Positions 1 to 11,242 of a stretch of DNA of 64,000 nt are shown piece after piece. The stretch is taken from positions 992,001 to 1,056,000 of the forward strand of contig NC_064655.1 of assembly GCF_001723175.1 (NCBI RefSeq). The letters run 5' to 3'. How positions within the stretch are numbered: the first letter of the stretch is position 1; the number at the start of each line of letters is the position of its first letter. This stretch comes from Penicillium oxalicum (taxonomy: Eukaryota > Ascomycota > Eurotiomycetes > Eurotiales > Aspergillaceae). The position numbers and the translations under genes were made by a program. The notes under the pieces were generated by a model, which saw only the letters and a list, made by a program, of their open reading frames with translations, was not told where the DNA came from and ran no database searches.

Positions 1-819
1 CGCCGGTCAAAACTGCATTGGGATTGAGCGAGTCATTGCCCTTCCAGGCGTCTACGAGAAACTCATTGAAATGGTCACTCCTCGAATTCGGGCGCTTCGT
101 CTCGGTTCCATTCTCCTCGACACTCCCAACGAGACTACATTCACGCCTGACATGGGCGCCATGATCTCGCCCGCCTCGTTCGACAAGCTTGAAGGTCTCA
201 TCGCTGAAGCCGTCGGCCAGGGTGCACGTCTTCTTGCAGGGGGCAAGCGATACCACCATCCTAAGTACCCACACGGCCACTACTTCACCCCACCCTCCTC
301 GTGGACGTCACGCCTCAGATGCGCATCGCGCAAGAGGAGCTCTTCGCACCCGTCTTCCTACTCATGCGCGCCGAAAATACGCGCGATGCCATCTCCATCG
401 CCAATTCGACCCTCTACTCCCTCGGTGCGAGCGTTTTCGGTCACCACCCCCGCGATGTCGACGCCTGTGTGCGCGGCATCAACGCCGGCATGATGGCCGT
501 CAACGACTTTGGCGCATACTACGTCGTGCAATTGCCCTTTGGCGGAGTCAAGGGGTCTGGGTACGGTCGGTTCGCGGGCGACGAGGGGCTGCGCAGTCTG
601 TGTAATACCAAAGCTCTATGCTTGGATAAGTTCCCCAAGATCGTGGGTACTGCGATCCCGCCGCGGGTGGATTATCCCATTCAGAAGCGGGAGGGTGAGG
701 CCGGAGTGAGGGATGGAGTGTCTGCGTGGGAGATGTGCAAAGGCATCAATGAGACAGGGTACCAGATTACGCTTGGTGGGCGGATCGCTGGTATTTTGCG
801 CTTGTTGAAGAATATGTAA
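1..819 (+). CDS. Aldehyde dehydrogenase, MSC7-like, 3' part, frameshifted
   Basis: NAD(P)-dependent aldehyde dehydrogenase that oxidises an aldehyde to its acid; the physiological substrate of the MSC7 branch is not settled. The 5' end lies outside the window. Reading frame 2 opens with GQNCIGIERV, which carries the catalytic cysteine and is typical of the fungal MSC7 subgroup. It continues to HYFTP near base 288. The conserved continuation TLLVDVTPQM, then the QEELFAP motif and the C-terminal PFGGVKGSGYGRF motif, is in frame 1 and runs to the TAA at 817-819. One base is therefore missing near 285-292, in a CACCCCACCC context; no intron fits there. Either the gene is broken or the assembly has an indel. 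The family assignment is secure; the functional state is not. Confidence 0.85.
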
Positions 820-1322
820 ACGGGAACACAGATAACGAGAGAAAAGAATATCGGATATGATGGCTTACGGTGCGTTTTGGGAAGAAGTGCCTGGACGATG
901 TAGGATGACGCGTGGAAACTTTTGCCTTCTTTCACGTGAGATGATGGCCCTGTTTACCAACGACTGAAGTTATCTTTTCAGGGTAGTTTGGATAGGAGGT
1001 GAATTGTACAATAATTGGATATAAACCATGATTCTTATGTGTTGTATTCATGCATCCACCAAATGTTCAAACACAAGACGAGAGCATTAGCTCGTTATCA
1101 ATAGCTAAGATCCAAAGAAAAATCACTTCGATCTTGGAGTGAGGCAAAAGGGGGTATCCAAACAGACTCGCAAATGTCGAGCAACTGTAGCTCTCATACA
1201 ATGCAATATCACCCTCTCGACGAAAGGAAATCGTGCGATTCAACCCCTCGGGGAGGGAACCAATAAAGAAAAAGCGCACCAGTTAAAAAAGAGAACACGA
1301 CAATGACTCAGTCAAGCTCTCG
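820..1322. other. Convergent 3' intergenic region
   Basis: AT-rich spacer between two genes that face each other. It should hold both 3' untranslated regions and polyadenylation sites. I see no convincing coding or RNA gene here. Confidence 0.5.
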
Positions 1323-2942
1323 CTAGTCCTTCGACTGTTCATCCTTTTTCACCCACCAAGCACTGGTACAGAACTGCGACTGCGGCATCCAGTTCTGAAA
1401 AGGCTGCCGCCGCGGATCGAGAACCTCTCGGCGGAATTGGCTTGCTTGAGGAGTATCGTTCAATCCACCATATATGAACAGCTGAGTCTCCAAAGCTCCA
1501 CGCGGATTTTGCTGGAGGTCGGGCAAGATGAGCAGAAAATCAGCCAGCCAACGACCCAATCTGCCATTGATCTCATGTTCGTCAGAGGGGCTGTGCTCAG
1601 CAAGGCGAACGTTTTCCAGGGTCCACTGCAGGATTTCTGGCGCGTCCGCGGGGATGGACTCTGCGCTCGCGCGAAGGAGGGCTTCAAAGAAAGCGATATT
1701 GAGTTGTGGCTTGTCGCGGCCGACTCGTGTAACGGCAATGAAATGATCGGAGGGGATGGTGTAAAGTTGATGATAGTGTTTGTTGGGGGCGTAAAAGCGG
1801 AACGTGAACTCGTCCAATTTGAGCAGCGAAACCAGGGCGTTATAGTTCTGGCTTTCAATCGCTTTGCGGACTCCCTGGTGGAGCGCGGTCCGATTGAGGG
1901 TCGATCTTGTTGACGTCAAAACGGAGGGTGGACCGCAGAGGGAGTTGTTAGAACATAGGCGGAGCATCTCAAGGAACATCACATCGTCGGCCGTGAACCC
2001 CGTGGCTCGCCCGCGCAGGAGATGGTCTGGAAACTTGAAGATCGACAGACCTGGCCGGGTCAGGACCATGTGCAGGGTCATCGAGCGGACTTCAACCATG
2101 ACCATTGGGCGAACCACCAGGCGGTATTTGTGAGGACCGGGTATACGGAAAAGAGAAAGGACTTTTACGGGCGCAGCGAGCGGTGGCCCAACATCGAGTG
2201 GCGGTCCTTGCCCTTCAAATGTGGTGACAGAATCATCTTGACGCTTCAGGAACCTTTCCAGTCTCTGTGTATTTTGCGCATCCATCTTGATGCCCAAGTT
2301 GATCCAATATCGATGGATGCTAAGGATCATAATGGTCGGAATCTGTGCCCGCATGCGTTCCATTGTAAGCCATCGACAACGGAACACAGCTTGCTGCAGC
2401 TGCTCCTTCTCCTCCGCCGAAAGAGGAACATATCTTAGAGGAGCCAATATGCGATCGATCGCGCGGCTGCCCGGAAAGATCGGCTCATCGTTCCAGAAGG
2501 CAAGGATGGTAAGGATGTTGTAAATGTGATCGCGTGAGATGGCAGCAGCAAGGACAGGTGATGCGAGAGGGAAGTTCAGGTTTAACGAATAGAGGAAAAC
2601 CGATTCGATGACTTCTACCGGCAGTGCCTCGAGCATCGACAATGAGCGAGGAGGTGGTGGGGTGGGAAATTCCGGGGTCGCCGAGGCCCCGGCCTGGGCA
2701 GCGCGTATCTCTTGGAATGCCGGTTGCGAGGGGGTAGTACTCTGAGCCGGTGATTTGAAAGGACGTCCCAAGGGGCGATGGGCTTTCGTCATCGGACGCG
2801 TAGATTTGGTAACCCTAGGCTTGTTGGTGGGAGTGGAAATGGTGGTGTTGATACAAGAAGCCCGTCCGCTGGCGAGCACGCGATGGCGAGTCGCATCGTG
2901 CTGCCGGGTCATAGAGGCATATTTGCCCTTTGGAGGTACCAT
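1323..2942 (-). CDS. F-box-like domain protein (copy 1)
   Basis: Uninterrupted 539-codon frame. The first 100 residues are basic and rich in Ser, Thr and Pro. An F-box-like helix set follows at about residues 103-145, beginning LEALPVEVIESVFLYSL. The rest is a long Leu/Arg-rich region without a recognised motif. F-box proteins usually dock a target onto the SKP1-cullin ubiquitin ligase; that role is inferred here from a short motif only. Another ATG lies 10 codons downstream, so the start is approximate. The same signature (LEALPVE then I/V..IF.YSL) recurs in the minus-strand gene at 6214-7350, so the two are probably paralogues of a fungal family with many members. No intron is needed. Function unknown. 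Confidence 0.75.
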   Translation of the reverse strand: MVPPKGKYASMTRQHDATRHRVLASGRASCINTTISTPTNKPRVTKSTRPMTKAHRPLGRPFKSPAQSTTPSQPAFQEIRAAQAGASATPEFPTPPPPRSLSMLEALPVEVIESVFLYSLNLNFPLASPVLAAAISRDHIYNILTILAFWNDEPIFPGSRAIDRILAPLRYVPLSAEEKEQLQQAVFRCRWLTMERMRAQIPTIMILSIHRYWINLGIKMDAQNTQRLERFLKRQDDSVTTFEGQGPPLDVGPPLAAPVKVLSLFRIPGPHKYRLVVRPMVMVEVRSMTLHMVLTRPGLSIFKFPDHLLRGRATGFTADDVMFLEMLRLCSNNSLCGPPSVLTSTRSTLNRTALHQGVRKAIESQNYNALVSLLKLDEFTFRFYAPNKHYHQLYTIPSDHFIAVTRVGRDKPQLNIAFFEALLRASAESIPADAPEILQWTLENVRLAEHSPSDEHEINGRLGRWLADFLLILPDLQQNPRGALETQLFIYGGLNDTPQASQFRREVLDPRRQPFQNWMPQSQFCTSAWWVKKDEQSKD

Positions 2943-5233
2943 CTCAGATCACAGCCCAAGCACAGCCCATAGAATACCTTTCCTCCATGATAGCTATGGG
3001 TGGAGGGACTCGATGTCCGCTGGAGATGCTCTCTGGGGTGATGGAGTGGATAACTATCAACTGTACAATGATTTTTGCTCCCAATCGACTCCCGCGCCGT
3101 CGCCACAATTTGGGCAATGCTAATTGGTGGGTGACGAGTCCGCCGGGCGCAAGCCACATTCACTAGGGCTGTGTATCATCACGTGATAACACGTACACTG
3201 TTATCTCGTCTGATCGTTTGATAAGGATGGGCTGCAACATACTACAGGTCCCGTTGAATGATATTGAGTGACGTCAGTACCATCAGGTCATCAGCGGAAC
3301 TTCAGCCACACCCTGATCTTTTGCAGTTACAAAGTTTGATGCAAAGGGCCCTGGCTAGTGGGTGTGTGTCTGAAGTGCCATGATTTGTGAGATCTCACTC
3401 AGTAGTGTTTGCTCACAGCGGCCTTAGATCTGTGTTCTGAGTTGAGCAAAGTCAAATCCACCGGGGCTGTCACCCGTGAGCTGACAAGACTTGCTGATAG
3501 CCCGGGTCATCCAGTTCGTCCCTAGTCTCGTGTAACGAGCGCCTCGGACCTTGAGCCAGCAAAAGGAAGACTCACCCACGGCAGGGATCGCCCAAAGCCA
3601 AGCCACTTTCCATCAGACTGCTCATTATGATGGAAGAGTTCCTCCACAGGCGTGGACAATGTTCTGTGGTATTCTGGGAAGAGCCGTATCAAGCATCAAC
3701 CCAAGTCCCGTGAGCCAATCCACGGATCTGAACTGAACTGCACCCGGTGGAGGTGTGGCGCATGAAATCAAGGAATCCGGCCCGCCTCGAACGTCGTGAT
3801 GACGGCATCGGGGTACCTCCTTTCAGGGACCAGGTACTTTCCAACGTTCATATGGCTAATGGCTGAACTTGAGTATTGTAGAGCGATCTTCATTAAAGAG
3901 GATGATTCTGAAGAGGAATATAGAGGCAAGAGATTGTATATCATGACCTATCTTTACAGGCCAACCAGCAAACTAGTAGTTCCTTCTCTGCCACTACAAG
4001 TAGGAGTCAGCATGTCGTAGTCCCCTGTACCATGGCTCTGCAGTTAATGCGCGGTTGACTATCCAGTGGACCACTCCAAGAGCTTGGATGCACTTGCGTA
4101 GGACAGTACCTTAATCTTCCGCCTGTGGTTGTCCATGGTTTCTCGCCTAATAACTCCTAGGTTAGCCTTCGGCTCTTGTAAGATCTTTCTCTCTTTGAGT
4201 GTGCTTCCATTCTCTTCCCTCCTAGCGCTTCACCTCCGGTCCTTCCCAACATTCCCAAGCCCAAGGGAAAAGATTATCCAACCAAAGTGGCGGTGATCAT
4301 CTGTCATCTGTCACCTGTCATTCTTGGCTCCATTCCATTCTGTCCTGAGCTTGTTTCACCCGCCTATCCCGCCAACCAACCCTCAATCACCCTGCAAACC
4401 CCCAGTAGTCCAGTCTAGTCCACGACCCCTGCTGGATATTCCTGTCATCTTCTCTGCTGTTACGTCAGTGGTTCCTCAGCCCTACTGTCATTCTGTGCTA
4501 TTGTCATTTTGTCAAATCCACTTTCGAGAGACACCACTCTCGTTCCTCAATTTCAATTGGACAAAAAGACAAAAAGGCGAGACACTATCAAGGCTCAAAA
4601 AGGAAAAGAAAAAAAAGATTAAATTAAACAACAACGGGCCATCGCTGTCACTACTACGCCTTTGGGAAAGAAGAACAAAAAAAAAGAACCCCAAAAAAAC
4701 AAGCCTGACAGGCCCCGCCAGTGCCTATCATTCACCTCTTTCAGCCACCCGTTACGTATTTCGCATCAGACAGCGCCGTGAACCCGTTCATTCCAGTGGT
4801 GGGTTGATAGTTTCTTTGCCGGTGGCTTTTGTGTCTGTTTGAGAGACGTACCAATAACACCCCCCGGAGCAAATCTAATCCCCGTTCTAATCGGGACCGT
4901 CTTATTCCCTTTTTTTTTTCTCGGCGACGAACAAGTGCCCTGGTGCATCATCGTCTGATCTCATTCTAGCAATTTCCGGCTGTACCTGCTCTCTATTAAA
5001 AAGGTCCTGGACTTACCTCTCACTTTTTTTTTTCCTTTCTTCTCTTTTCATCATGAGACCTTTCAGTGATACTTCCATCCACGCCACTGCCTCTTCCAGC
5101 TCTGGACCTGCCACTCCTCAGAAACCAACCTCCGCATCGTCTTGAACCTCTCTCTCTCTCTCTCGTCACTCCCACCCACATCACTCCTCTCTGACCGCCT
5201 CACTTAACACGTGAAACTGCCATCACCGTCACC
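2943..5233. promoter_or_regulatory. Divergent intergenic region and long pyrimidine-rich leader
   Basis: Nearly 2.3 kb between the minus-strand F-box gene and the plus-strand small-protein gene. The right third (about 4150-5230) is strongly C/T-rich on the plus strand and includes a (CT)8 run at 5148-5164; this is typical of fungal core promoters and leaders. No gene is convincing in 2943-4150. The open frame seen across 4324-4842 has a biased, low-complexity composition and looks like leader rather than coding sequence. Confidence 0.5.
5053..5145 (+). promoter_or_regulatory. Upstream ORF in leader of the 65-aa protein gene
   Basis: An ATG at 5053 opens a 30-codon frame, rich in Ser/Thr/Pro, that ends at the TGA at 5143-5145. 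That is 88 bases before the main start at 5234. If the transcript begins upstream of 5053, which the long pyrimidine tract suggests, scanning ribosomes meet this uORF first. Whether it is translated is not shown. Confidence 0.4.
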
Positions 5234-5509
5234 ATGGGTGCTGTTGTCTCCTGCGTATGTGCCTCACCGACTTTGATCATACACCCTCCAGCTTCCAAAC
5301 ACACCCCTCACTAACTCGCATACCTCGAACAGATTACTGGCGTCTTCCACGCAATTGGTCGCTGCCTGATGGGCATTGTCAACGCCATCGGCTCCATCCT
5401 CCGCGCCATTCTAGACGGCATCATCACCATCTTCGATGTGATTATCTCCTGCCTGACCTGCCAGGGCTGCTCTGGACGTCGTCATCGGCGATCTAGATCT
5501 GCAGTGTGA
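5234..5509 (+). CDS. Small conserved hydrophobic protein (65 aa, spliced)
   Basis: Exons 5234-5254 and 5333-5509. The intron has a GTATGT donor, a CTAAC branch site at 5311 and an AG acceptor at 5331-5332. The start sits in an excellent context (CACCATGG). The protein begins MGAVVSC, carries one long hydrophobic stretch of about 45 residues rich in Ile/Gly/Ala, then a Cys-rich patch (SCLTCQGCSG) and a basic Arg/Ser tail. I recognise the pattern as a small protein common in Pezizomycotina annotations and usually labelled hypothetical. The Gly2 followed by small residues resembles an N-myristoylation signal, with Cys7 nearby as a possible palmitoylation site, so membrane attachment is likely. 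Function unknown. A uORF precedes it. Confidence 0.75.
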
Positions 5510-6213
5510 GCGGGGGCAGGGAAAGCCCCCCGCTCTTCACCACATAAGAGAGGTTAACTGATCATTTCCACCTCTTCGTGGTACTGTTCTGTCTGGCAGG
5601 TTGGGTTGGGACTCTTTGGGGGTCCTCACTCGACTCTTGTCGGTGCTCTCGACGATTGCTCGTCTATTGCTTGTCTCTGGTTGCGCTTTCTTTTCTTTTA
5701 TCACTTTCAATATCCACTGCCACACTGCCACGTCGTTATGATTAGTTGAGGGTTGCTTGGTGCCATGATTGCGCGGTGTTTGGCTTTTGGTTTTTTGTCT
5801 GCTTTGGGCCCGTTTCTTAATGACTATGCTACATACCCCTACGCGCACGCGAATGCAACTAGTTTATCAAACCACCTGGTGCAGATCTACCTTTTTTTAA
5901 AAAAAAAATAATAATAATAATAAATTCTTCTTCTATAATATGTCCTAGTGGCCTACTCGTGTGGTAGTGTTTCTTTATATCAGAGGTCATCTTCACATGA
6001 TCGAAGTTCTCTGGAGGCTTCTACTTTCAAATAGCGCTCCCTCTGGGGGTCGGCACCGGGTCTTCTGTACTATGATGGCGAAGTATGGGTGGGATGTCAT
6101 GCAAAGATCTATCATGATATGTGTACATTTTCAAATTGACCGAGCAACGAGGGCTCCGCTTCCACAATGCACGCTTGAAGAAAAGAGAGGCAGTGAGCCT
6201 GTTGCAGCACGCT
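5510..6213. other. Convergent 3' intergenic region with AAT microsatellite
   Basis: 3' flanks of the small-protein gene and of the facing F-box gene. It contains an A run followed by an (AAT) repeat at about 5899-5924. No gene seen. Confidence 0.45.
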
Positions 6214-7350
6214 TCAACCCTTATCGGATTTAACTGATAATGCCAACAACAGGTCTTGGCGCGCCGAAGTGGGAATGTCATCCCAGCGCGCATTCAACAC
6301 CACATTGGCAAAGGGGTCATTCGGTCCCTCCATACATCGCTGGATCATGGCAAAATGAGAGTCCCGCAAGGGCCATCGCGAGGGGACTCGACAGTTGGCC
6401 GCACGAAAATACATGCGCACCAGCCGGCTAAAAGGTTCCATTCGGCGCTTGCGAATCAGCCTCGTCGTAATCTCAGATGATCTCTCGGCGGCGGCACCAT
6501 CTTCATCTAGGTAGAAATCCGAAGATAACAATTCCAAGAATTGGAACTGTTCTTCCGACCACGGTTCCTGCAGCAATTTATCGGGGATTCGGCCAGCGCC
6601 CAGTGCAGGGGCGCATGGGAGCTGAAAGAGGTCATTCTCATAGAAAACTTCGTTGGGTTCTCTGACTTGGACGGCCCCCAGATGCAGCCAGATGGCCACC
6701 TTGCGGTCGACGGTGGGTGGGGATTCCTCGCCTGGGAGGCGCGCCGGGAGGACAAGGTCTCCTTTGCCGCGGAAGCCTCTCGGGGCCCGATCACAGCCCT
6801 CAAGATCATTGAATATGTCATCGAACGATCCCAGGAGGAGTTTGCCCTCGTCGGAGAAGCTCAGGTTCGCACATTTGCGCCGGATGACATGCTCCACGTA
6901 CTCCCGCTGACAGCGCCTCATGAGAGGCAATGTGCACCACCGACACTCAAGGAGTTGTGTTTGTAGCCGCTGCCGACCAGGGCATGCCATGTCCCAGAAA
7001 TCCAAGGGTGGGGGGAGAAAGTCAGGTGTGAAGAGTCCCTGCCGTGAGCTAGTATTGGCACTGCTAAACGCCAGTCGGATGAGCCATGTGTATACGATAG
7101 GCTTGGAGAGTGCCCGCGCGAGATATGGCGACGCCCGGGGCAAGTTGATCTCGAGACTGTAGAAGAAAATCAATTGGAGAATCTCCACGGGTAGAGCTTC
7201 GAGGCGCGAGGAGCACGGATGTGCAGCTAGAGGATCGGAGGGCTCCATTTGCCAGAAATCGAGACTGGGCCGGTTTCGGATCGTCTTTCTTTCTCTTCGT
7301 TTTGCGTTTCTGTTTCGATGAGACCACCCCAGCTCTGGGCGGGTGATCAT
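6214..7350 (-). CDS. F-box-like domain protein (copy 2)
   Basis: Single open frame of 378 codons. The N-terminus is basic (several Arg/Lys pairs in residues 10-30). The F-box-like segment at about 49-90 contains LEALPVEILQLIFFYSLEI and then NLPRASPYLARAL. It closely parallels the segment in the gene at 1323-2942, where LEALPVEV is followed by NFPLASPVLA. The C-terminal half is helical in composition with no known motif. Both genes are on the minus strand about 3.3 kb apart, which suggests an old local duplication with strong divergence outside the motif. Substrate-adaptor function in a ubiquitin ligase is inferred from the motif alone. Confidence 0.72.
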   Translation of the reverse strand: MITRPELGWSHRNRNAKRRERKTIRNRPSLDFWQMEPSDPLAAHPCSSRLEALPVEILQLIFFYSLEINLPRASPYLARALSKPIVYTWLIRLAFSSANTSSRQGLFTPDFLPPPLDFWDMACPGRQRLQTQLLECRWCTLPLMRRCQREYVEHVIRRKCANLSFSDEGKLLLGSFDDIFNDLEGCDRAPRGFRGKGDLVLPARLPGEESPPTVDRKVAIWLHLGAVQVREPNEVFYENDLFQLPCAPALGAGRIPDKLLQEPWSEEQFQFLELLSSDFYLDEDGAAAERSSEITTRLIRKRRMEPFSRLVRMYFRAANCRVPSRWPLRDSHFAMIQRCMEGPNDPFANVVLNARWDDIPTSARQDLLLALSVKSDKG

Positions 7351-9222
7351 CAGAAATTCAAATTACTGGGAGAGAGTGCGTGAGAAAAAGAAATGTCCGA
7401 GGTCTCTGCAAACTTGCAAACCAGGCGTGTCAAGTTTATGGCAAGGTGACTCCCAAACAGGCAATTAGCTGGTTCTTGGGGGTTGTAGAAGTGGCGTCCA
7501 CTCATGGATCAAGGATCAACCGCTCCTTGGACTCCAGTGACATCAGATATGTCCACAGTGCACGAGGAACAGGTCAGTCATGGCGGACCCATTGAAAGGA
7601 CTTTCTCCCTCCCAATCTGCAGAGTGAAGCGTCGAAATGCTCAAGTGACCCTGCTCGATACTTGGGGAAAGGAGGGATGAGAGAAGGTGGGGAGAAAAAG
7701 TGGATTTAGGGTAGATGTGAAATGGCATGTCTTGGCACGACCCGATTAGGCTGACGCCAGGCTCCCTGTGCTCGCCCTGGGACACTGTAAACCTTCCCGC
7801 AGCGCCGTTTGCTTAGTGGTGGTAGATCTCGCCCAACGTAAGCGATGAACTTTGCGAAAATCCAGATAAATGAGTCGTGGCTTGTGATACGCCTTTCTCT
7901 TGTTACACTTGGACAATTTCATTGAACGTTGATATAGCCTGATTTGGTTGTTGGATCCAGGAGGGCTGACGCACCTTAATGGCTGGGCACGGAGACGCGA
8001 GCACATCCAACGCGGCGAATCTTCCCATCGCCTATCGTATCTATCGGCGGTCACTCTTTAGAATTAAAGTCGTTTTCGAGGGCTTTTGTGAACATCGGAG
8101 GTATGCCCGCTCGTATCTGTATGGTATGCCATTACAATGATTCTCGGTGGGTTCCTTTTCCGTAGATACCATGGATCGGATATGTATATGTATCCCGACC
8201 CGACGTTATGAACAATGAGGAGAACATTTCGAAAATGTCCCCGTCAAGGTTCCTCTACGTGTCACCATTCGAAAGTAAACCTCACAGCAGCCTTGTGGGT
8301 GGACCGCTACTCCTCCTTCGATTTAAGTCATGTCCATAGGAAATAGTATTCACAGTTCCACGACTCCGTACGTAGATAATATTGAATTTAACCTGTCGCA
8401 TCTCAATGGTACTTCCATTTACCCGACAGATGTCTGCTTCCAATCCAGCATGCTAGGAATAAACGTGTCTACGTCCAACCAGACCGGCAGACTTATATGT
8501 CATACAAGTACATTGATCAGGCTCGAGGTGATTCAATCAAATGACCGCCACGTATTACATGTATTCATTCCATTGATTGCCAGGAAACAGTTACTGCAGC
8601 AAGATTCCAACTCCCTCCGGAGCACGCATGTACTGCGACGTCCTTTCCGGACTGGCTGAAGGGTTGAAAGCCCAGTACCATCCAAACATTATACACTCCA
8701 CCCCGGCAGGATAGACCTCTCGCAGGCAAAAACTACTTCATTCCCTCTACTGCTTACCTGCTTGATCAATGTAGGTAAATAAACATGCCCTCCCATCCTG
8801 TAAACCTCACAAGTTTCGGATGGTAGCCTTGGTGGATTTTCATTGCCCGCTTTTGATACTTACCTCCCAGCAGGTTCCACATTGGGAACCCGATGCGATC
8901 ATCCATACATACCGGATTAGGTACCTAGGTACAAAGCTCGACCGTACAAGACCGTCTTTTTAAAGACTTGGTAGATGAATCAAGACTACAATTGGGCTGC
9001 AAGGGGGGAAGAAGACATCTCGATCTAGGACATGTCGAAACCATATCTGGTCGTGGATTTGTTTCTATACACATCCCATCTGCCCAGCCACATCGATTTG
9101 ATGGGCAATATTGGACCGCAATCTGGCGAGACTGCCGTATGCTTAACGTGGGAAAAATACATATTGCGGCGCAATGACTCGAAAGAGAATATGCGAAATC
9201 GAAACAGGACAAGCCCCCGCGC
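7351..9222. other. Intergenic region, no gene seen
   Basis: About 1.9 kb between the promoter side of F-box copy 2 and the 3' end of ATP7. Open frames here are short, have no family signature and lack splice-supported extensions, including the 109-codon plus-strand frame at 8330-8659. I see no RNA gene. Confidence 0.4.
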
Positions 9223-9999
9223 TTAGACGGCGGACAGATCGCCGAAGCGCTCCTGTGAAGATAGAAATAAGTGAGAAATACCGTTGACCCGACCAGATGA
9301 TGGATACGAGACTAAAACATACCTTGTAACCGGGCGGCATCCACTTGCCCTTGGAGACAAGGGAGGCGGTCTTCTCGTCGATCTCGGGCTGGGCAGAGGC
9401 AACCTCGTCCTGGAATAATGCGAATAAATCGTCTTAGTACATGTGCGAATAAGAGTCCGAGTTGCTGCCTTCTCAATACATACCACGGTGAGGTCCTCGA
9501 AGGGGCGGGCAGTCTCAATGTTCTCCAAGGTCTTCTGGAGGTTGACCAGCTCGGCATCGATCTTGCCCTTGGTCTGCTCGGCGTTCTGGACGGCCTGGGC
9601 CTCAAAGGCATCGATGGCCTTCAGCTGGCGGCTGACATCGTAAGAGGCGGGCTTGAAGCTCTTGAAGTGGTTCTCGATCTCGTCGATGATAGCCTGGTTC
9701 TTCAGGACACCACGGTAGTGGGAGAAGTCAACGGTCTGGGGCTGCTCCGACAGGACCTGGACCTTGCGGCGGGCATCGTCGTTGCGCTTCTTGAAGGCCT
9801 GCAGAGAGGCGGCGGTCTGGCCGCGGAGGCCGAGGGAGGTCGAAACCTTGGCCCAGTCGATCTTGAGAGCGGCACTGCGCTGTTCCGGGTAAGGAGAGAG
9901 AGAGCCTTGGTTAGCGGATGGATCCATGCAAACTGGGCGGCCACGCCCCATGTCCGTGAAGCGCATTCACTCGATTATGAGGAAACATACAGCTGCCAT
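9223..9999 (-). CDS. ATP7: Mitochondrial ATP synthase subunit d
   Basis: Subunit d of the F1Fo ATP synthase, part of the peripheral stalk on the matrix side of the inner membrane. Coding exons on the minus strand: 9991-9999, 9484-9879, 9323-9409 and 9223-9252. All introns have GTATGT donors (9985-9990, 9478-9483, 9317-9322) and CAG acceptors. The protein is 173 residues, the normal length. It starts MAA and then [12 protein letters not shown], a signature of fungal subunit d. Later landmarks are [15 protein letters not shown], then KWMPPGYK and the C-terminus ERFGDLSAV. The first coding exon is only nine bases (M-A-A). A head-to-tail neighbour, EGD2, lies upstream on the same strand. Expression is expected to be constitutive. 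Confidence 0.95.
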
Positions 10000-10423
10000 T
10001 GTGTCGAGACGAGAGACGTGTGTGGGAAACGGAGGAACGAGGGGTGAGGATTCGCTGTGCAGGGTTGGTGGCCGGACGGGCGAGTTTGACTCGGAAAGGT
10101 TTGGAGAAGTGAATCACGTGACCATCCGGATTCCGAGCCACGGTCTGGCGAACAGCTCAGAAACCAGATGTAGATGTACAGAGGGGACAACGCAGCCAAA
10201 CGTGACAGATCTGAGTATCACGTCTGTGCCTACTTTGTCTACTTCGGGTAATGTTGAGTCTACAAAGATCTAGGGAATTCACGAATACTGCATAGGTCAT
10301 AATTCACCAGTTCAATTCTTTTTGGGTTCCATTGTGTACACTATAATGCAACTCGGTCTGAACGTAGACCATCGAACTGTGACATTCTAAGCCACTGAGA
10401 ACCCTAATGACTGCAATCGGTCA
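10000..10423. promoter_or_regulatory. ATP7 promoter / EGD2 3' region
   Basis: 424-bp spacer between two head-to-tail minus-strand genes. It must hold the EGD2 3' untranslated region and the ATP7 promoter. No separate gene seen. Confidence 0.5.

Positions 10424-11242
<819 letters not shown>

Noticed and set aside
4324..4842. 172-codon plus-strand frame upstream of the 65-aa protein gene
   Set aside because: Composition follows the C/T- and A-rich leader, no family motif, and it does not begin at an ATG; more likely leader sequence.
8330..8659. 109-codon plus-strand frame
   Set aside because: No motif, no conserved-looking blocks, no splice-supported extension; length is within chance for this region.
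9418..10047. 209-codon plus-strand frame opposite ATP7
   Set aside because: It is the antisense shadow of ATP7 exon 2; the minus strand gives a clear, spliced ATP synthase subunit.
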